Source: Actinocorallia herbida (GTDB lineage Bacteria; Actinomycetota; Actinomycetes; Streptosporangiales; Streptosporangiaceae). Taken from it: a stretch of DNA of 64,000 nucleotides. The DNA is taken from NCBI RefSeq assembly GCF_003751225.1, contig NZ_RJKE01000001.1, forward strand, positions 2,666,001 through 2,730,000, in the 5' to 3' direction. Made by a program: the position numbers and the translations under genes. Below, one piece after another: positions 1 to 9,844 of this stretch (positions are counted from its first letter, which is position 1; every line of letters begins with the position of its first letter). The notes beneath the pieces are model-generated. The model saw only the letters and a list, made by a program, of their open reading frames with translations, was not told the DNA's origin and made no database searches.

Positions 1-679
1 CGACCGTGGTCGCGGACCGCTCGTACTCGCCGATGACCGGCGCGACCTCGTGCGAGAGCGTCGCGTAGGCCTCGGGCCACTCCTCGGCGATGATCTCGGC
101 GACCTTCTCCTCGTGCGCGCCGTTCACGAACGACCACAGGAACGACACCGCGAGAGCGCGCACGCCCTCGGCGCGGAGCCTGCGGAGCGTCGCCCGCACC
201 TCGGCCTCGTCCAGTGCGACGATCTCGGCCCCCGCGGCGTCGGTCCGCTCGGTGATCTCCACGATCCGCGACCGCGGCACGATCGGGTCGGGGTTGCGGC
301 GGCGGCTGTAGTGGCCGGTCGCCGCGCCCATCCCGACCCACGAGGTCATCGACCGCTGGATGAGCATGGTGTCGCTGAACCCGCGCGTGGTGAGCAGCGC
401 CGTCGGCGCGCCCTTGCGCTCGATCAGCGCGTTCGTCGCGGCGGTCGTGCCGTGGGCGAAGTAGACGACGGCGGCGCAGAAGTCCCCGAGGTCCATCCCG
501 TAGGACTCCGCGGCGAGCCTGAGCGCGTTGACGACGCCCTCGGACCTGTCCTCGGGGGTCGTCGGCGACTTGAACAGCCGCGGTGGCCGCCCGTCGCGAA
601 GGGCGACGAGGTCGGTGAACGTACCCCCCACGTCCGTGCCCACAAAGAACCGCGGACTTGATTCCGAATTACTTTCCAC
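1..679 (-). CDS. Hydantoinase/oxoprolinase subunit A-like protein (partial, N-terminal part)
   Basis: The reverse strand encodes the first ~226 residues of a hydantoinase A/5-oxoprolinase family protein; the rest runs off the left edge. Visible is the actin-fold ATP-binding opening VGTDVGGTFTDLVAL (about residues 13-27), then YFAHGTTAATNALIERKG and the typical RGFSDTMLIQR stretch. The family hydrolyses cyclic amides such as hydantoins or 5-oxoproline with ATP, usually with an HyuB partner, which would lie outside the window. The start is taken at the GTG ending at 679 because GGCGGGAAAG lies just upstream. Acetone-carboxylase-type members share this N-terminal domain, so the substrate is open. 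Confidence 0.85.
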   Translation of the reverse strand, partial: MESNSESSPRFFVGTDVGGTFTDLVALRDGRPPRLFKSPTTPEDRSEGVVNALRLAAESYGMDLGDFCAAVVYFAHGTTAATNALIERKGAPTALLTTRGFSDTMLIQRSMTSWVGMGAATGHYSRRRNPDPIVPRSRIVEITERTDAAGAEIVALDEAEVRATLRRLRAEGVRALAVSFLWSFVNGAHEEKVAEIIAEEWPEAYATLSHEVAPVIGEYERSATTV

Positions 680-1215
680 GCTTTCCCGCCCATTTCCAGA
701 ATGAAAAGGTCAGCGCAGCACCGTTCCCATCGTCGATATGACGAACGTGTTGCGCCTCGCGCCACACTCTGCGCGGTGACCGCCATCACTCACAACGCCC
801 GAGTCCGCACCGCGGACCGACCCGCGCAACCCGCCTTCGCCCCCGATCCCCACAGGTGCCGACCCCGAGCCCCCAGGCCACCCGGCCTGCCGGGCCTCAC
901 GGGGGCGTGGGTTCCGCCAAGGACCTCGCCGTGGCGCGGACGTCGTCGGTGCCTTGGCGCTGGGTTCCCCTGCGCCGACCGTTGCGCGGAAAAGGTGCCG
1001 ATGGACCGTCACGTCAACGCACGATGCGAGACGGCGGCCGGTGCGGGCCTTTCGGAATCAGGAAGGCGACGGTCGAAGGCGGCGAAGCGGCGACGTGGGC
1101 GCTGATCGGGACGTTCGAACCCGCGGCGCGACCGGGCGATTGCGGACGAGGCGGCGCTGTGCCGTTCCGTCGGAGGTCCCGAGGTGCTCCACGAGCAGGT
1201 CGAGGTGGCGCCGGG
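680..1215. other. Intergenic region without a recognisable gene
   Basis: About 535 bases between the divergent hydantoinase-like gene and the stop of the anchored hypothetical protein. Open frames exist on both strands but are Arg/Pro/Ala-rich with no ribosome binding site or family resemblance, as expected for chance frames in GC-rich DNA. The reverse strand at 1160-1215 reads TRRHLDLLVEHLGTSDG, which could be the tail of a decayed gene, but this is too short to assign. Confidence 0.4.
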
Positions 1216-1971
1216 TCAGGGGGCGGTGGGGTGCCAGAGGGTCACCCGGAATTCGATCTTGGTGGGGGCGTTGCCGGGGCGGCGGGCGGCGTGGGCGGGG
1301 GTGTAGCGGGTGATCTCGGCCATGGCGGTGTTGCCCTGGTCGGTGGTGAGGCAGAAGACCGTGCCGAGCGGGGGGCGGACGGACATTTTGGTGGTCTTGA
1401 AGGTGGACGTCTTGGCGCGGTGGGCGCAGGCGGCGGCGTCGAGAGGGGATGCGGCGGGCTTGAGCTGGGCGGCCGTGCGGCCGGGGAGCAGGGTCAGGCC
1501 ACCGCGGGCGGGGTTCCGGTAGGTGAACTCGGCGGCCAAGCGGGTGCCGGACTCCTTGGCCGCCGCCGCCAGGGACGTCCAGGCCTTTTCGGTGTGGCGG
1601 GCGGTGGCGGGGGCGTCGAAGTCGATCGCGGTGACGGCGCGGCCGGGGGGGAGGGCGAGGGTCAGGGACCTGTTCTCGAAGACGAGTTCATACTCGGCGG
1701 GGCCCGGGGACGTGGGCGCCGGGGTGGGGGCGCCGCCCGCGCCGGACGGGGCCGACAGCTGCGGTGGGTTCGAGGCCGGGACGGTCGGTCGCGGCTCGGG
1801 TTCGTCGTCGAAGGGGAAACGGCCGCTGACCAGGGCGAGGAGCGTGATGATGACGGCGCCGACGAGCGAGGTCGCGGCGGCCGACAGGAGGAAGGGCTTG
1901 AGGCCCTTTCCCGGCGGCTGTCCGCGGTCCGGGGGCGGAGTCGTGGTGTGCGGTGGCTGCGCCGATGCCAA
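1216..1971 (-). CDS. Membrane-anchored hypothetical protein with proline-rich linker
   Basis: A 251-residue protein with a short Pro/Thr-rich cytoplasmic head (residues 1-22), one transmembrane helix (about 26-47, FLLSAAATSLVGAVIITLLA), an acidic stretch, a Pro/Ala/Ser-rich linker (about 55-85) and a globular extracytoplasmic domain with two cysteines late in the chain (AACAHR and VFCLTT). The TTG start at 1971 has GGGAGG seven bases upstream; the longer in-frame ATG start at 2049 would give an unlikely leader. The layout is common for actinobacterial surface proteins of unknown role, and no family is recognised. Expressed away from the following methyltransferase. Confidence 0.7.
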   Translation of the reverse strand: MASAQPPHTTTPPPDRGQPPGKGLKPFLLSAAATSLVGAVIITLLALVSGRFPFDDEPEPRPTVPASNPPQLSAPSGAGGAPTPAPTSPGPAEYELVFENRSLTLALPPGRAVTAIDFDAPATARHTEKAWTSLAAAAKESGTRLAAEFTYRNPARGGLTLLPGRTAAQLKPAASPLDAAACAHRAKTSTFKTTKMSVRPPLGTVFCLTTDQGNTAMAEITRYTPAHAARRPGNAPTKIEFRVTLWHPTAP

Positions 1972-2204
1972 GACGTACCTCCCGGAGCCTTTCCCATGGC
2001 AAGGCTCAAAGAGTAGGGCCCACCGGCGGTAATCGCCGAATTTTCGCATTTAGCGCACGTTGGCCACCCTGCCGACCTGTCGTGCCCCTGACCGGCCAGG
2101 CCGGTACGGGGCCGGGTAGAAATCGCGATGAATCGAGATATTTTCGTTCGTGCGGCGTACGATGCCGGTGGAGATCGTTCGTCCCGTCCTCTGGGGAGTG
2201 CGCC

Positions 2205-3002
2205 GTGTCCGCTCAGCCGCAGATCGACCAGAGCGTGCCGCACCAGGCGCGGGTGTGGAACTACTTCCTGGGCGGCAAGGACTACTACGCCGCGGACCGC
2301 GAGTTCGCCGAGTCGATCATCGCGGCCTACCCGGCCATGCGGGACGTCGCCGTGGGCACCCGCGGCTTCCTCACCCGCGCGGTCCGGCATCTGGCGGCCG
2401 ACCTGGGCGTCCGGCAGTTCCTCGACGTCGGGACCGGGCTGCCGACCGCGGGCAACACGCACGAGATCGCCCAGGCGATCGCGCCCGAGTCCAAGATCGT
2501 CTACGTGGACAACGACCCGCTCGTCCTGATGCACGCCAAGGCCCTGCTCAGGAGCAGCCCCGAGGGCGTCTGCCGGTACCTCGACGCCGACGCCCGCGAC
2601 CCGCAGGGCATCCTCGACGCGGCCGCCGAGACCCTCGACCTCTCCCGGCCGGTCGCCCTCAGCATGCTCGGCGTGCTCGGCACCGTCTGGGACGACGCCC
2701 GGGCCCACGCGATCATCGACACCTTCGTCGCCGCCCTCGCCCCCGGCAGCTACGTCGCCCTGGAGGACGGCACCAACACCGTCAACGCCGAAGCCGCCTC
2801 CGACGCGGAGAAGGTCCGCGACGAAGAGGGGGGCTACGAGTACAGACTCCGCACCCCCGCCCAGATCCGAGGCTTCTTCAAGGACCTGGACCTCCTCCCG
2901 CCCGGCGTCGTCTCCGTCACCCGCTGGCGCCCCGCCCCCACCCCCACCGGCGCCCTCCCAGCCGAGGTCGACGCCTACTGCGGACTCGCCCGCAAACCCT
3001 GA
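2205..3002 (+). CDS. SAM-dependent methyltransferase, DUF574 family
   Basis: A 265-residue member of the actinomycete S-adenosyl methyltransferase family DUF574 (PF04672). It shows the family opening VPHQARVWNYFLGGKD (residues 11-26), a SAM-binding glycine loop FLDVGTGLPTAGNTH (72-86) and the acidic strand end VYVDNDPLV (99-107). The length is the usual one. The GTG at 2205 follows GGGGAG, so the upstream in-frame extension to 1953 is not used. These enzymes occur in many copies per Streptomyces or Actinomadura genome, often beside XRE/DUF397 regulators; substrates are unknown. It is monocistronic here. Confidence 0.93.
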   Translation: MSAQPQIDQSVPHQARVWNYFLGGKDYYAADREFAESIIAAYPAMRDVAVGTRGFLTRAVRHLAADLGVRQFLDVGTGLPTAGNTHEIAQAIAPESKIVYVDNDPLVLMHAKALLRSSPEGVCRYLDADARDPQGILDAAAETLDLSRPVALSMLGVLGTVWDDARAHAIIDTFVAALAPGSYVALEDGTNTVNAEAASDAEKVRDEEGGYEYRLRTPAQIRGFFKDLDLLPPGVVSVTRWRPAPTPTGALPAEVDAYCGLARKP

Positions 3003-3054
3003 CCCGCCCCGGATCAGAAGGGGAAGCCGCGGGGGTGTCGCGGAGGGCGGCCCA

Positions 3055-3393
3055 TTGGAGTTCGGTGAAGTCCTCTTCGGCGAAGCCGAGGCCGAAGCCC
3101 GTTTCCGCATCCCCGGCGAGGCGGTGCGCCTCGCCGTCACCAGCGAGTACGGCCTCTCCCTCGGCATCGTCACCCGCGACGCGATGCGCGGCTGGGAGTT
3201 CGCCCAGCGCGTCCCCACCGGCGTCGTGCACATCAACGACCGGACCGTGAACGACGAGGCCAACGCCCCCTTCGGCGGTGTCGCCGCGTCCGGCACCGGC
3301 TCCCGCTTCGGCGGCCCCGCCGCGAACGTCGAGGCCTTCACCGAGACCCGCTGGATCACGATGCGCGCCCAGGCGCCCACGTGCCCCTTCTGA
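3055..3393 (+). pseudogene. Aldehyde dehydrogenase C-terminal remnant
   Basis: The 112 residues encoded here match only the C-terminal portion of benzaldehyde/vanillin-type aldehyde dehydrogenases: SEYGLSLGIVTRDAMRGWEF, then VPTGVVHINDRTVNDEAN, PFGGVAASGTGSRFGGPAA and the terminal TRWITMRAQ. The roughly 370 N-terminal residues with the NAD fold and catalytic Cys and Glu are missing, and the first ~25 residues are already diverged. With no start site of quality (TTG at 3055) and no upstream part in any frame, it is a deletion remnant. Confidence 0.85.
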
Positions 3394-3541
3394 CCCGAGG
3401 CTCCGCCGCGCCCGCGCCGCCCATGGGCGGCGCGGGCGGAAACGGAATGCCGACGCGACGCTCAAGTCAGGGCGGATGACAGGGAAACTGTTATGTTTAC
3501 TTTTGTCATCTGCGTTGTTTGAACGACTCTGGGCGGTCGGC

Positions 3542-3982
3542 ATGGGTGAAGGAACGGCATATCCGGCGAAGCTGGATGAAGAACTGCGAAGACTCCGGGA
3601 AATGGGACTCAGTGTCTCCCCGGAACTGCTGATCAGGGGCACGCGGCCGACGGAGAGCTCCGCCTCGCTGGCGGAACCGCACGGTAAGGCGGATTCTCTG
3701 CCGTCGGCCAAGGGGTACTGGATCGGATCGCCCGGCCTGCTCGGCGCGGCGACCGAGGCGGAGTCCGTGATCCTCGAACTGCGGCAGTGGGCCGCCACCT
3801 CGCCGGACAACGCGGACGCGAAAGCGAAACTCCTGGAATTGTGGATCGCTGCGGAGCCGTTCCTCTCCGAGTCCGAACTCCGGGAACTCCGGCCGGACAT
3901 CCTGGCGCGCGTCTTCGGTGGTGACGAAGGCCGCGTGAGCCTCAGCCGCAACAGCGGCGACGCGCAGGGCGGGGGTCGCTGA
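3542..3982 (+). CDS. Hypothetical protein in a two-gene unit with a crystallin-like protein
   Basis: A 146-residue acidic protein beginning MGEGTAYPAKLDEELRRLRE, with two helical, Glu/Leu-rich segments (about 12-30 and 80-125) and a polar Gly-rich tail. The frame is open further upstream, but the AT-rich, promoter-like stretch at 3480-3525 argues for the ATG at 3542. Its stop is followed after one base by the ATG of the next gene, so the two are co-transcribed and probably act together. No family recognised; possibly a small cytoplasmic regulator or immunity-like partner, which is speculation. Confidence 0.6.
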   Translation: MGEGTAYPAKLDEELRRLREMGLSVSPELLIRGTRPTESSASLAEPHGKADSLPSAKGYWIGSPGLLGAATEAESVILELRQWAATSPDNADAKAKLLELWIAAEPFLSESELRELRPDILARVFGGDEGRVSLSRNSGDAQGGGR

Positions 3983-3983
3983 C

Positions 3984-4787
3984 ATGTCCGTGGTGAGCAC
4001 ACTGTGGGTGGACCGGGACTTCCAGGGCCTGTCGAAGACCTCGGACTCCGGGGGCTACCGGTACTACTGGAACCGATGGGGCGCCACGAACGACGTGTTC
4101 TCGTCGATGCGCGCCTGGGGGCAGGGCGACCGCGGGCACGCGTTCGCGTTCGAGCACATCGACTTCAACGGGAGGTTCGCGGCGCTCAACGTCGAGAGCG
4201 GGGCGAGCTCCTGGTGGTCCTACTTCGGCAGCTCGTTCAACGACGTGGTGTCCAGCTCCCTGCTCGTCGTGCGCGCGCCCAGCGACATCCTGGTGCCGCT
4301 GCGCCAGCAGGTCGCGCCCACCTTCGCGTCCATGTTCGACGCGCAGACCGCCGGAACCCAGCTCTCCCGGGAGGGAGACCCCCGCGTCTACGGGACGTTC
4401 TTCCCCGGCCACGACGCCGACCGCGTCTTCATGACCATCGACCAGGACCTCAACGTGGCGATCGACACCTGGCCCGACTACTCCGCCAACGTCAAGTACG
4501 ACGTCGAGTTCTACCTCTCCGGCGGAAAACTCCACGGCTACGCCAGATGGTCGCATGTATGGGTCGAATCGGGGATCTTCTCCGGCGACGTCCACGACGC
4601 CATCGCCCCCCGCCTCCACGCGGCGAAGGGCGACATCACCTCGGCCATCGAAGCCCAGCTCGCCGTCTTCGCCGACATGAACTTCTCGGACACCTACCTC
4701 CTCCCCGGCCCCCAGCCCGACATGGCCCGGTTCGGGTACTTCGCCGCCCACGACGACGACATCTGCCTCGCCGTGGTCCCCGCCTGA
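3984..4787 (+). CDS. Beta/gamma-crystallin-like protein
   Basis: A 267-residue protein whose first ~105 residues look like two Greek-key motifs of the beta/gamma-crystallin fold: LWVDRDFQGLSKT (7-19), AFEHIDFNGRFAALNV (54-69) and WSYFGSSFNDVVSSSLLVV (78-96), with the typical D/N-F-x-G opening and N-D-x-x-S-S closing pattern that binds calcium in microbial members. The remaining ~160 residues form an unrecognised domain rich in aromatic and acidic residues. There is no signal peptide. Start one base after the preceding stop suggests translational coupling. The family call rests on motif pattern only. Confidence 0.6.
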   Translation: MSVVSTLWVDRDFQGLSKTSDSGGYRYYWNRWGATNDVFSSMRAWGQGDRGHAFAFEHIDFNGRFAALNVESGASSWWSYFGSSFNDVVSSSLLVVRAPSDILVPLRQQVAPTFASMFDAQTAGTQLSREGDPRVYGTFFPGHDADRVFMTIDQDLNVAIDTWPDYSANVKYDVEFYLSGGKLHGYARWSHVWVESGIFSGDVHDAIAPRLHAAKGDITSAIEAQLAVFADMNFSDTYLLPGPQPDMARFGYFAAHDDDICLAVVPA

Positions 4788-4865
4788 TCCCGGCCCCGTG
4801 CCCCGCCCGGCGGCGTCGGTACCGCTCTCCTGGCCCGGTCCGCGGCGCCGAGGAGGTCAGTGGCT

Positions 4866-5935
4866 CTACCGGGCGGGGTCGGCGCTCGAAGCGCGGGACG
4901 TCTCGTGCGCGGCGGAGGCGAGGCGGCGGCGGGTGGCGGGGAGGGACAGGTGCAGGCGTTCGGCGATCTCGTGGTCGCACAGGCCCTCGCGGGAGAGGGC
5001 CGCGGCGGACGCCTCCAGGGGGCTCAGGGCGCGGCTGCGCGGGGGAGGGGCGGCGACGCCCAGCGAAGTGAGGGCGGCCGCCGCAGAAGGCGGCCAGGTC
5101 GAACGCGGCGGGTGAGGCGGGTCGCGGCCTCGTCCGGGCGGTCGGCGGCGACGAGGGCGGCACCGAACGCGTGCAGGGAGTGGGCCCTCTCCGGATGGGA
5201 GTGGGTGTCCTCGAGGAGGCGCACGGAGGAGCCGAGCATCTCCAGGCGGTCCGGGCCCGGCTCCACCGAGGCCGCGTAGCGCAGGGCCCGGTCCATCGCG
5301 CGCGGAGTGCCCCACTCCTCGGAGACGGCGAGGAGACCGGCGGCGGCCTCCCGTGACTCCTCGTGCCTGCCGAGCAGAGCGAGGCAGCGGACCGGAGGGC
5401 CGCGCCAGCCCATGATGAGCGGGTTGGCGATCCCCACCGACGCGCAGTCGTCGCACAGCGTCAGGGTCCGCTCGTAGGCGCCGAGCGCGATCAGCACGGC
5501 GATCTAGCCGGTCGCGTAGATGGACGGGGTCACGCCGGGCACATGCGTCGCCCGCACCTGCCCGAGGAGTTCGGCGGCCTCGCCGTACTCGCCGCGCGCG
5601 GTGAGCGCCTTGAGCAGGACGTTCGCCAGGAAGGTCCGGGAGATCCCGGTCTCGGCGTGCTGGCCGATCTCCCAGGCCTGCCGCCCGTCGTCGACGGAGT
5701 CGGCGAGGTGCCCGCCGGAGCAGGAGTGCTCGGAGCGGTAGACGAGTGAGGGCGTCATCCCGCGTGAGGAGCCGGCGCGGGCGCTGTGCGCCAGCATCGC
5801 CTCCACCGACGGGAGCAGCGCCGACGGGTCGCAGGGCACGTCGGCCGCCTCGACGAGCAGCTCGGCGATGATCTGAAGGGTGTTGCCCACCCGCGTGTAG
5901 TCCCCCGGAGAGCACCCCTGGCACGACACTGACAC
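4866..5935 (-). pseudogene. Broken LuxR-family (large ATPase type) transcriptional regulator
   Basis: Reading the reverse strand from 5935, a helical TPR-like segment runs to an in-frame TAG at 5504-5506 and then continues in the same frame (LIALGAYERTL...) to about 5110. There the frame must change at least once to join AFDLAAFCGG and then SRALSPLEASAAALSREG and the helix-turn-helix HEIAERLHLSLPATRRRL at the C-terminus. This is the C-terminal half of a large LuxR/AAA-type regulator, lacking the N-terminal Walker ATPase domain. One nonsense codon plus frameshifts plus truncation make it a pseudogene; single sequencing errors would not explain all three. Confidence 0.75.
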
Positions 5936-6073
5936 GCCGCTGAAACCGTTCCTGAGCGGGCCGCGACCGGTTCCCGCCCGGGAGAGGGAGTCCGGGCGGG
6001 CAGGGACGATGGGATCAGGGGGTCAGGGCGGGTTCGACCGGGGGGAGGCCGGCGGATCCGTGCCCCGGGCGGG

Positions 6074-6394
6074 TCAGTCGAGGAGTTCGTAGACGGCGAC
6101 GGTCGGGGGCGGGTCGAGCTGGAGGGCGTCGCTCATGGGGAGGCGGCCGTCTCCGGCACGGACGCTGAGTTCGGCGACGGTCGCGTCGAGGTCGTCGGAT
6201 TCGATCTCGTAGACGGCGAGGTAGGCGTGTCCGGACGGGTTCGCCGCGTCGCGGACCTTGTAGCGGCGGGCGCGGACGAAGCCCGGCACCGCGCAGACGT
6301 CGGCGAGGTGGGTGCCGCTGTACCAGGCGTTGTACTCGTCCTCGCGGGCGGGATCGCTCGGCCGGGACTGGACGACCATGATGCCCTTCGGCAA
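6074..6394 (-). CDS. Small dimeric alpha/beta-barrel (EthD-like) protein
   Basis: A 106-residue protein beginning MPKGIMVVQSRPSDPAREDE with the pattern EYNAWYSGTHLADVCAVPGF that typifies ferredoxin-like dimeric alpha/beta barrels of the EthD/DUF4286 kind. Such proteins sit in catabolic clusters of actinobacteria and may bind or rearrange aromatic or acyl intermediates; no catalytic role can be assigned here. The gene lies 82 bases downstream of the patatin-like gene on the same strand, with an AT-rich patch (6427-6450) between them that may hold its own promoter. Confidence 0.8.
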   Translation of the reverse strand: MPKGIMVVQSRPSDPAREDEYNAWYSGTHLADVCAVPGFVRARRYKVRDAANPSGHAYLAVYEIESDDLDATVAELSVRAGDGRLPMSDALQLDPPPTVAVYELLD

Positions 6395-6476
6395 TTCAAC
6401 GCCTCCATCGACAGGGGTGAGAATGGCATATCCAGTATAGAAGAATCATGCGTTCGACTCTGGGCGGCGTGACGGA

Positions 6477-7271
6477 TCAGCGGGCGAGGAGCGGGGCCAG
6501 GATCGGGGCGACGGCTTCGGCCTGGGCCAGTCCGGCGCGGTGCGCGCGGGTCCAGGCCGTCACGTCCAGCGGGTCGGCGAGGGCGGCGGCGGAGGCGTCG
6601 TCGGGCACGACGCGGACGGCTCCCGGCGCCGGCGGCGCGCCGGGGAACATCCGGGCCATCGGCTCGACCAGCACGACCGTGCCGCCGGGAGGCGCGAGGT
6701 CGGCGTTGACGCCGGCGCGAAGGGCGCCGTCGATGTGCGGGGCGCCGTCGAGCACGACGGGCGGGGCGGTGCCGGGGAAGGCGGTGCTCGCGGCGACGAC
6801 GCGGACGAGCGGGATCCCGTCGGCGGACGTCCAGACGCGGGGCTCGCCGGAGTCGGCGGCGACCGTCGGGATCAGCAGGCGGATGTCCGGCCAGGGCGGG
6901 TCGCCGCCGAGCAGCCACGCCATCCCGGCCACATGGACGGCTTCGGCGGCGGGCGCGGTCTCCATGGCGAGCCGTCCGGCGAGACGCCGGGTCTCCGCCG
7001 GATCGCCGCCCGCGCCGAGCAGCCCGAACACCTCGGGCAACCGGGGCGAGGGCCGGAGCGGGACCGAGTCGGCGGGCAGGTCTTCGAGCGCGGCGAGGTC
7101 GCGGCCGCCGCCGAGCACGGCCGCCGCGATCGCCCCGGCGGACGTGCCGACGAGGACGTCGGCCGAGGCGAGGTCGATCGAGCGGGCGCGCAGGCCGCGG
7201 GCGAGCCCGACCAGCCACGAGGTGCCGGCCGGCCCGCCGGGCCCCAGTACAAGTGTCACGGGAGGTTCCAT
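6477..7271 (-). CDS. Patatin-like phospholipase family protein
   Basis: A 264-residue patatin-fold acyl hydrolase. It shows the oxyanion glycine stretch LGPGGPAGTSWLVGLARGL (9-27), the nucleophile elbow VGTSAGA with Ser44, and the second dyad residue in HIDGALRAGVNA with Asp181. These cytoplasmic serine hydrolases cleave acyl esters of lipids; rssA-like members are common in actinobacteria. Its ATG lies only six bases downstream of the -10 element of a MerR-type promoter (7278-7308), so the message is predicted to be leaderless. The small EthD-like gene follows on the same strand. Confidence 0.9.
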   Translation of the reverse strand: MEPPVTLVLGPGGPAGTSWLVGLARGLRARSIDLASADVLVGTSAGAIAAAVLGGGRDLAALEDLPADSVPLRPSPRLPEVFGLLGAGGDPAETRRLAGRLAMETAPAAEAVHVAGMAWLLGGDPPWPDIRLLIPTVAADSGEPRVWTSADGIPLVRVVAASTAFPGTAPPVVLDGAPHIDGALRAGVNADLAPPGGTVVLVEPMARMFPGAPPAPGAVRVVPDDASAAALADPLDVTAWTRAHRAGLAQAEAVAPILAPLLAR

Positions 7272-7277
7272 GACCCC

Positions 7278-7308
7278 AGCCTGCGACCTCGACCAAGGTC
7301 GAGGTCAA
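7278..7308 (-). promoter_or_regulatory. MerR-type promoter with operator dyad, leaderless transcript
   Basis: On the reverse strand TTGACC (7308-7303) and CAGGCT (7283-7278) are separated by 19 bases, the over-long spacer characteristic of promoters twisted into register by MerR-family activators. The spacer holds a perfect dyad, GACCTCGACC and GGTCGAGGTC, with two bases between the arms (7285-7306). The start codon of the patatin-like gene begins six bases after the -10 element. No MerR gene lies in the window, so the activator must be encoded elsewhere. Confidence 0.75.
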
Positions 7309-7335
7309 GCGGGGGAGCGACGCCGCGGCGTCGAT

Positions 7336-7983
7336 TCAGGAAAGGCGTGCCATCAGGTGGGTGTCGAGGAAGCCCCGCTCGGAGGCCGGGTCGTGGAGGA
7401 GCCGGGCGAACGTGCTGAAACCGGCCCCGGCCAGCAGGTCGGCGAACCGGTCCGCCGGCCAGCTGTAGGCGGGCGCCACCTTGTGGTCGAAGCGGATCGG
7501 CGCCGGTCCGTCGGTGCCGAAGAACGAGACGAGGAGCAGGCCCCCGGGCGCCAGGACGCGCGCCTGCTCGGCGAGCAGCGCGGGCAGCTCCTCCGGCGGG
7601 GTGTGGATCATCGAGTAGTGGGCCAGCACGCCGCCTAGCGCGCGGTCCTCGATCGGCAGGGCCTCCATCCGCGCCTCCGCGAACCGCAGCGCCGGGTGGG
7701 CCCGCCGGGCGTGGTCGACCATGGCCGGGGAGAGGTCGAGCCCGAAGGCGTCCAGCCCCAGGTCGTGCAGCATGGCCGTCAGATGTCCCGGCCCGCACCC
7801 GACGTCGGCCGCCCGCGGGTTCCCCGTCCCGCGCACCAGCTCGGCGAAGGTGCCGAGCATGGCCCGCGCGAACGGCTGCGTCTCCAGCCGGTCGGCGAAC
7901 AGCGACGCGTACAGCTCGACGACCCCGTCATAGGCCGCCCTGGTCTCTTCCTGGTGCCTCGTCACGGGCAGCGAAACTAACAC
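7336..7983 (-). CDS. Class I SAM-dependent methyltransferase
   Basis: A 215-residue methyltransferase with motif I AADVGCGPGHLTAML (about 58-72), motif II FGLDLSPAMVDHAR and the post-II region RFAEARMEALPIEDRALGGV, then a Met11/Met25-type C-terminal half. It probably methylates a small molecule; the substrate is not predictable. The ORF opens with GTG at 7983; a second GTG at 7965 (giving MTRHQEETR) is also possible and neither has a strong ribosome binding site. It is transcribed away from the acyl-CoA ligase at 8244 across a 260-base gap. Confidence 0.9.
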   Translation of the reverse strand: MLVSLPVTRHQEETRAAYDGVVELYASLFADRLETQPFARAMLGTFAELVRGTGNPRAADVGCGPGHLTAMLHDLGLDAFGLDLSPAMVDHARRAHPALRFAEARMEALPIEDRALGGVLAHYSMIHTPPEELPALLAEQARVLAPGGLLLVSFFGTDGPAPIRFDHKVAPAYSWPADRFADLLAGAGFSTFARLLHDPASERGFLDTHLMARLS

Positions 7984-8243
7984 CCGCGGCGCGGTCGCGG
8001 GGCGCGAAGGGGGTGAGGAGGAGGTCGGGGACGGATTCCCACGCAGGGCGTCTCCGCCCTGTGTGTCGTCTCCTGACTCGGGATGGGGGCCGGCGGCGGT
8101 GCGCGCGGGCTGGGAGGGCGCGTGCGGGGATACTTCCTGCGGGCGATCCCGGGTTCGCGGCGCGGGGTGCGAGGGGCGTGTGGGCGCTGCGGGGCGGGGA
8201 ATGGTCGGTGTTCGTTGGGTTGTGTCGGAATCCGGGAGGATTT

Positions 8244-9797
<1,554 letters not shown>

Positions 9798-9802
9798 CCC
9801 GC

Positions 9803-9834
9803 CCGCCCGCCCGCTCCGACGGCCGGGCGGGCGG
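9803..9834. terminator. Bidirectional terminator candidate
   Basis: Perfect 11-bp stem CCGCCCGCCCG / CGGGCGGGCGG with a 10-base loop, placed between the convergent acyl-CoA ligase and LLM oxidoreductase genes. Confidence 0.6.
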
Positions 9835-9844
9835 CCTCAGCCCG

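Noticed and set aside
1662-3380. Long reverse-strand open frame of 572 codons
   Set aside because: It is the shadow of the DUF574 methyltransferase and ALDH remnant; low-complexity Gly/Val/Arg composition and no family resemblance.
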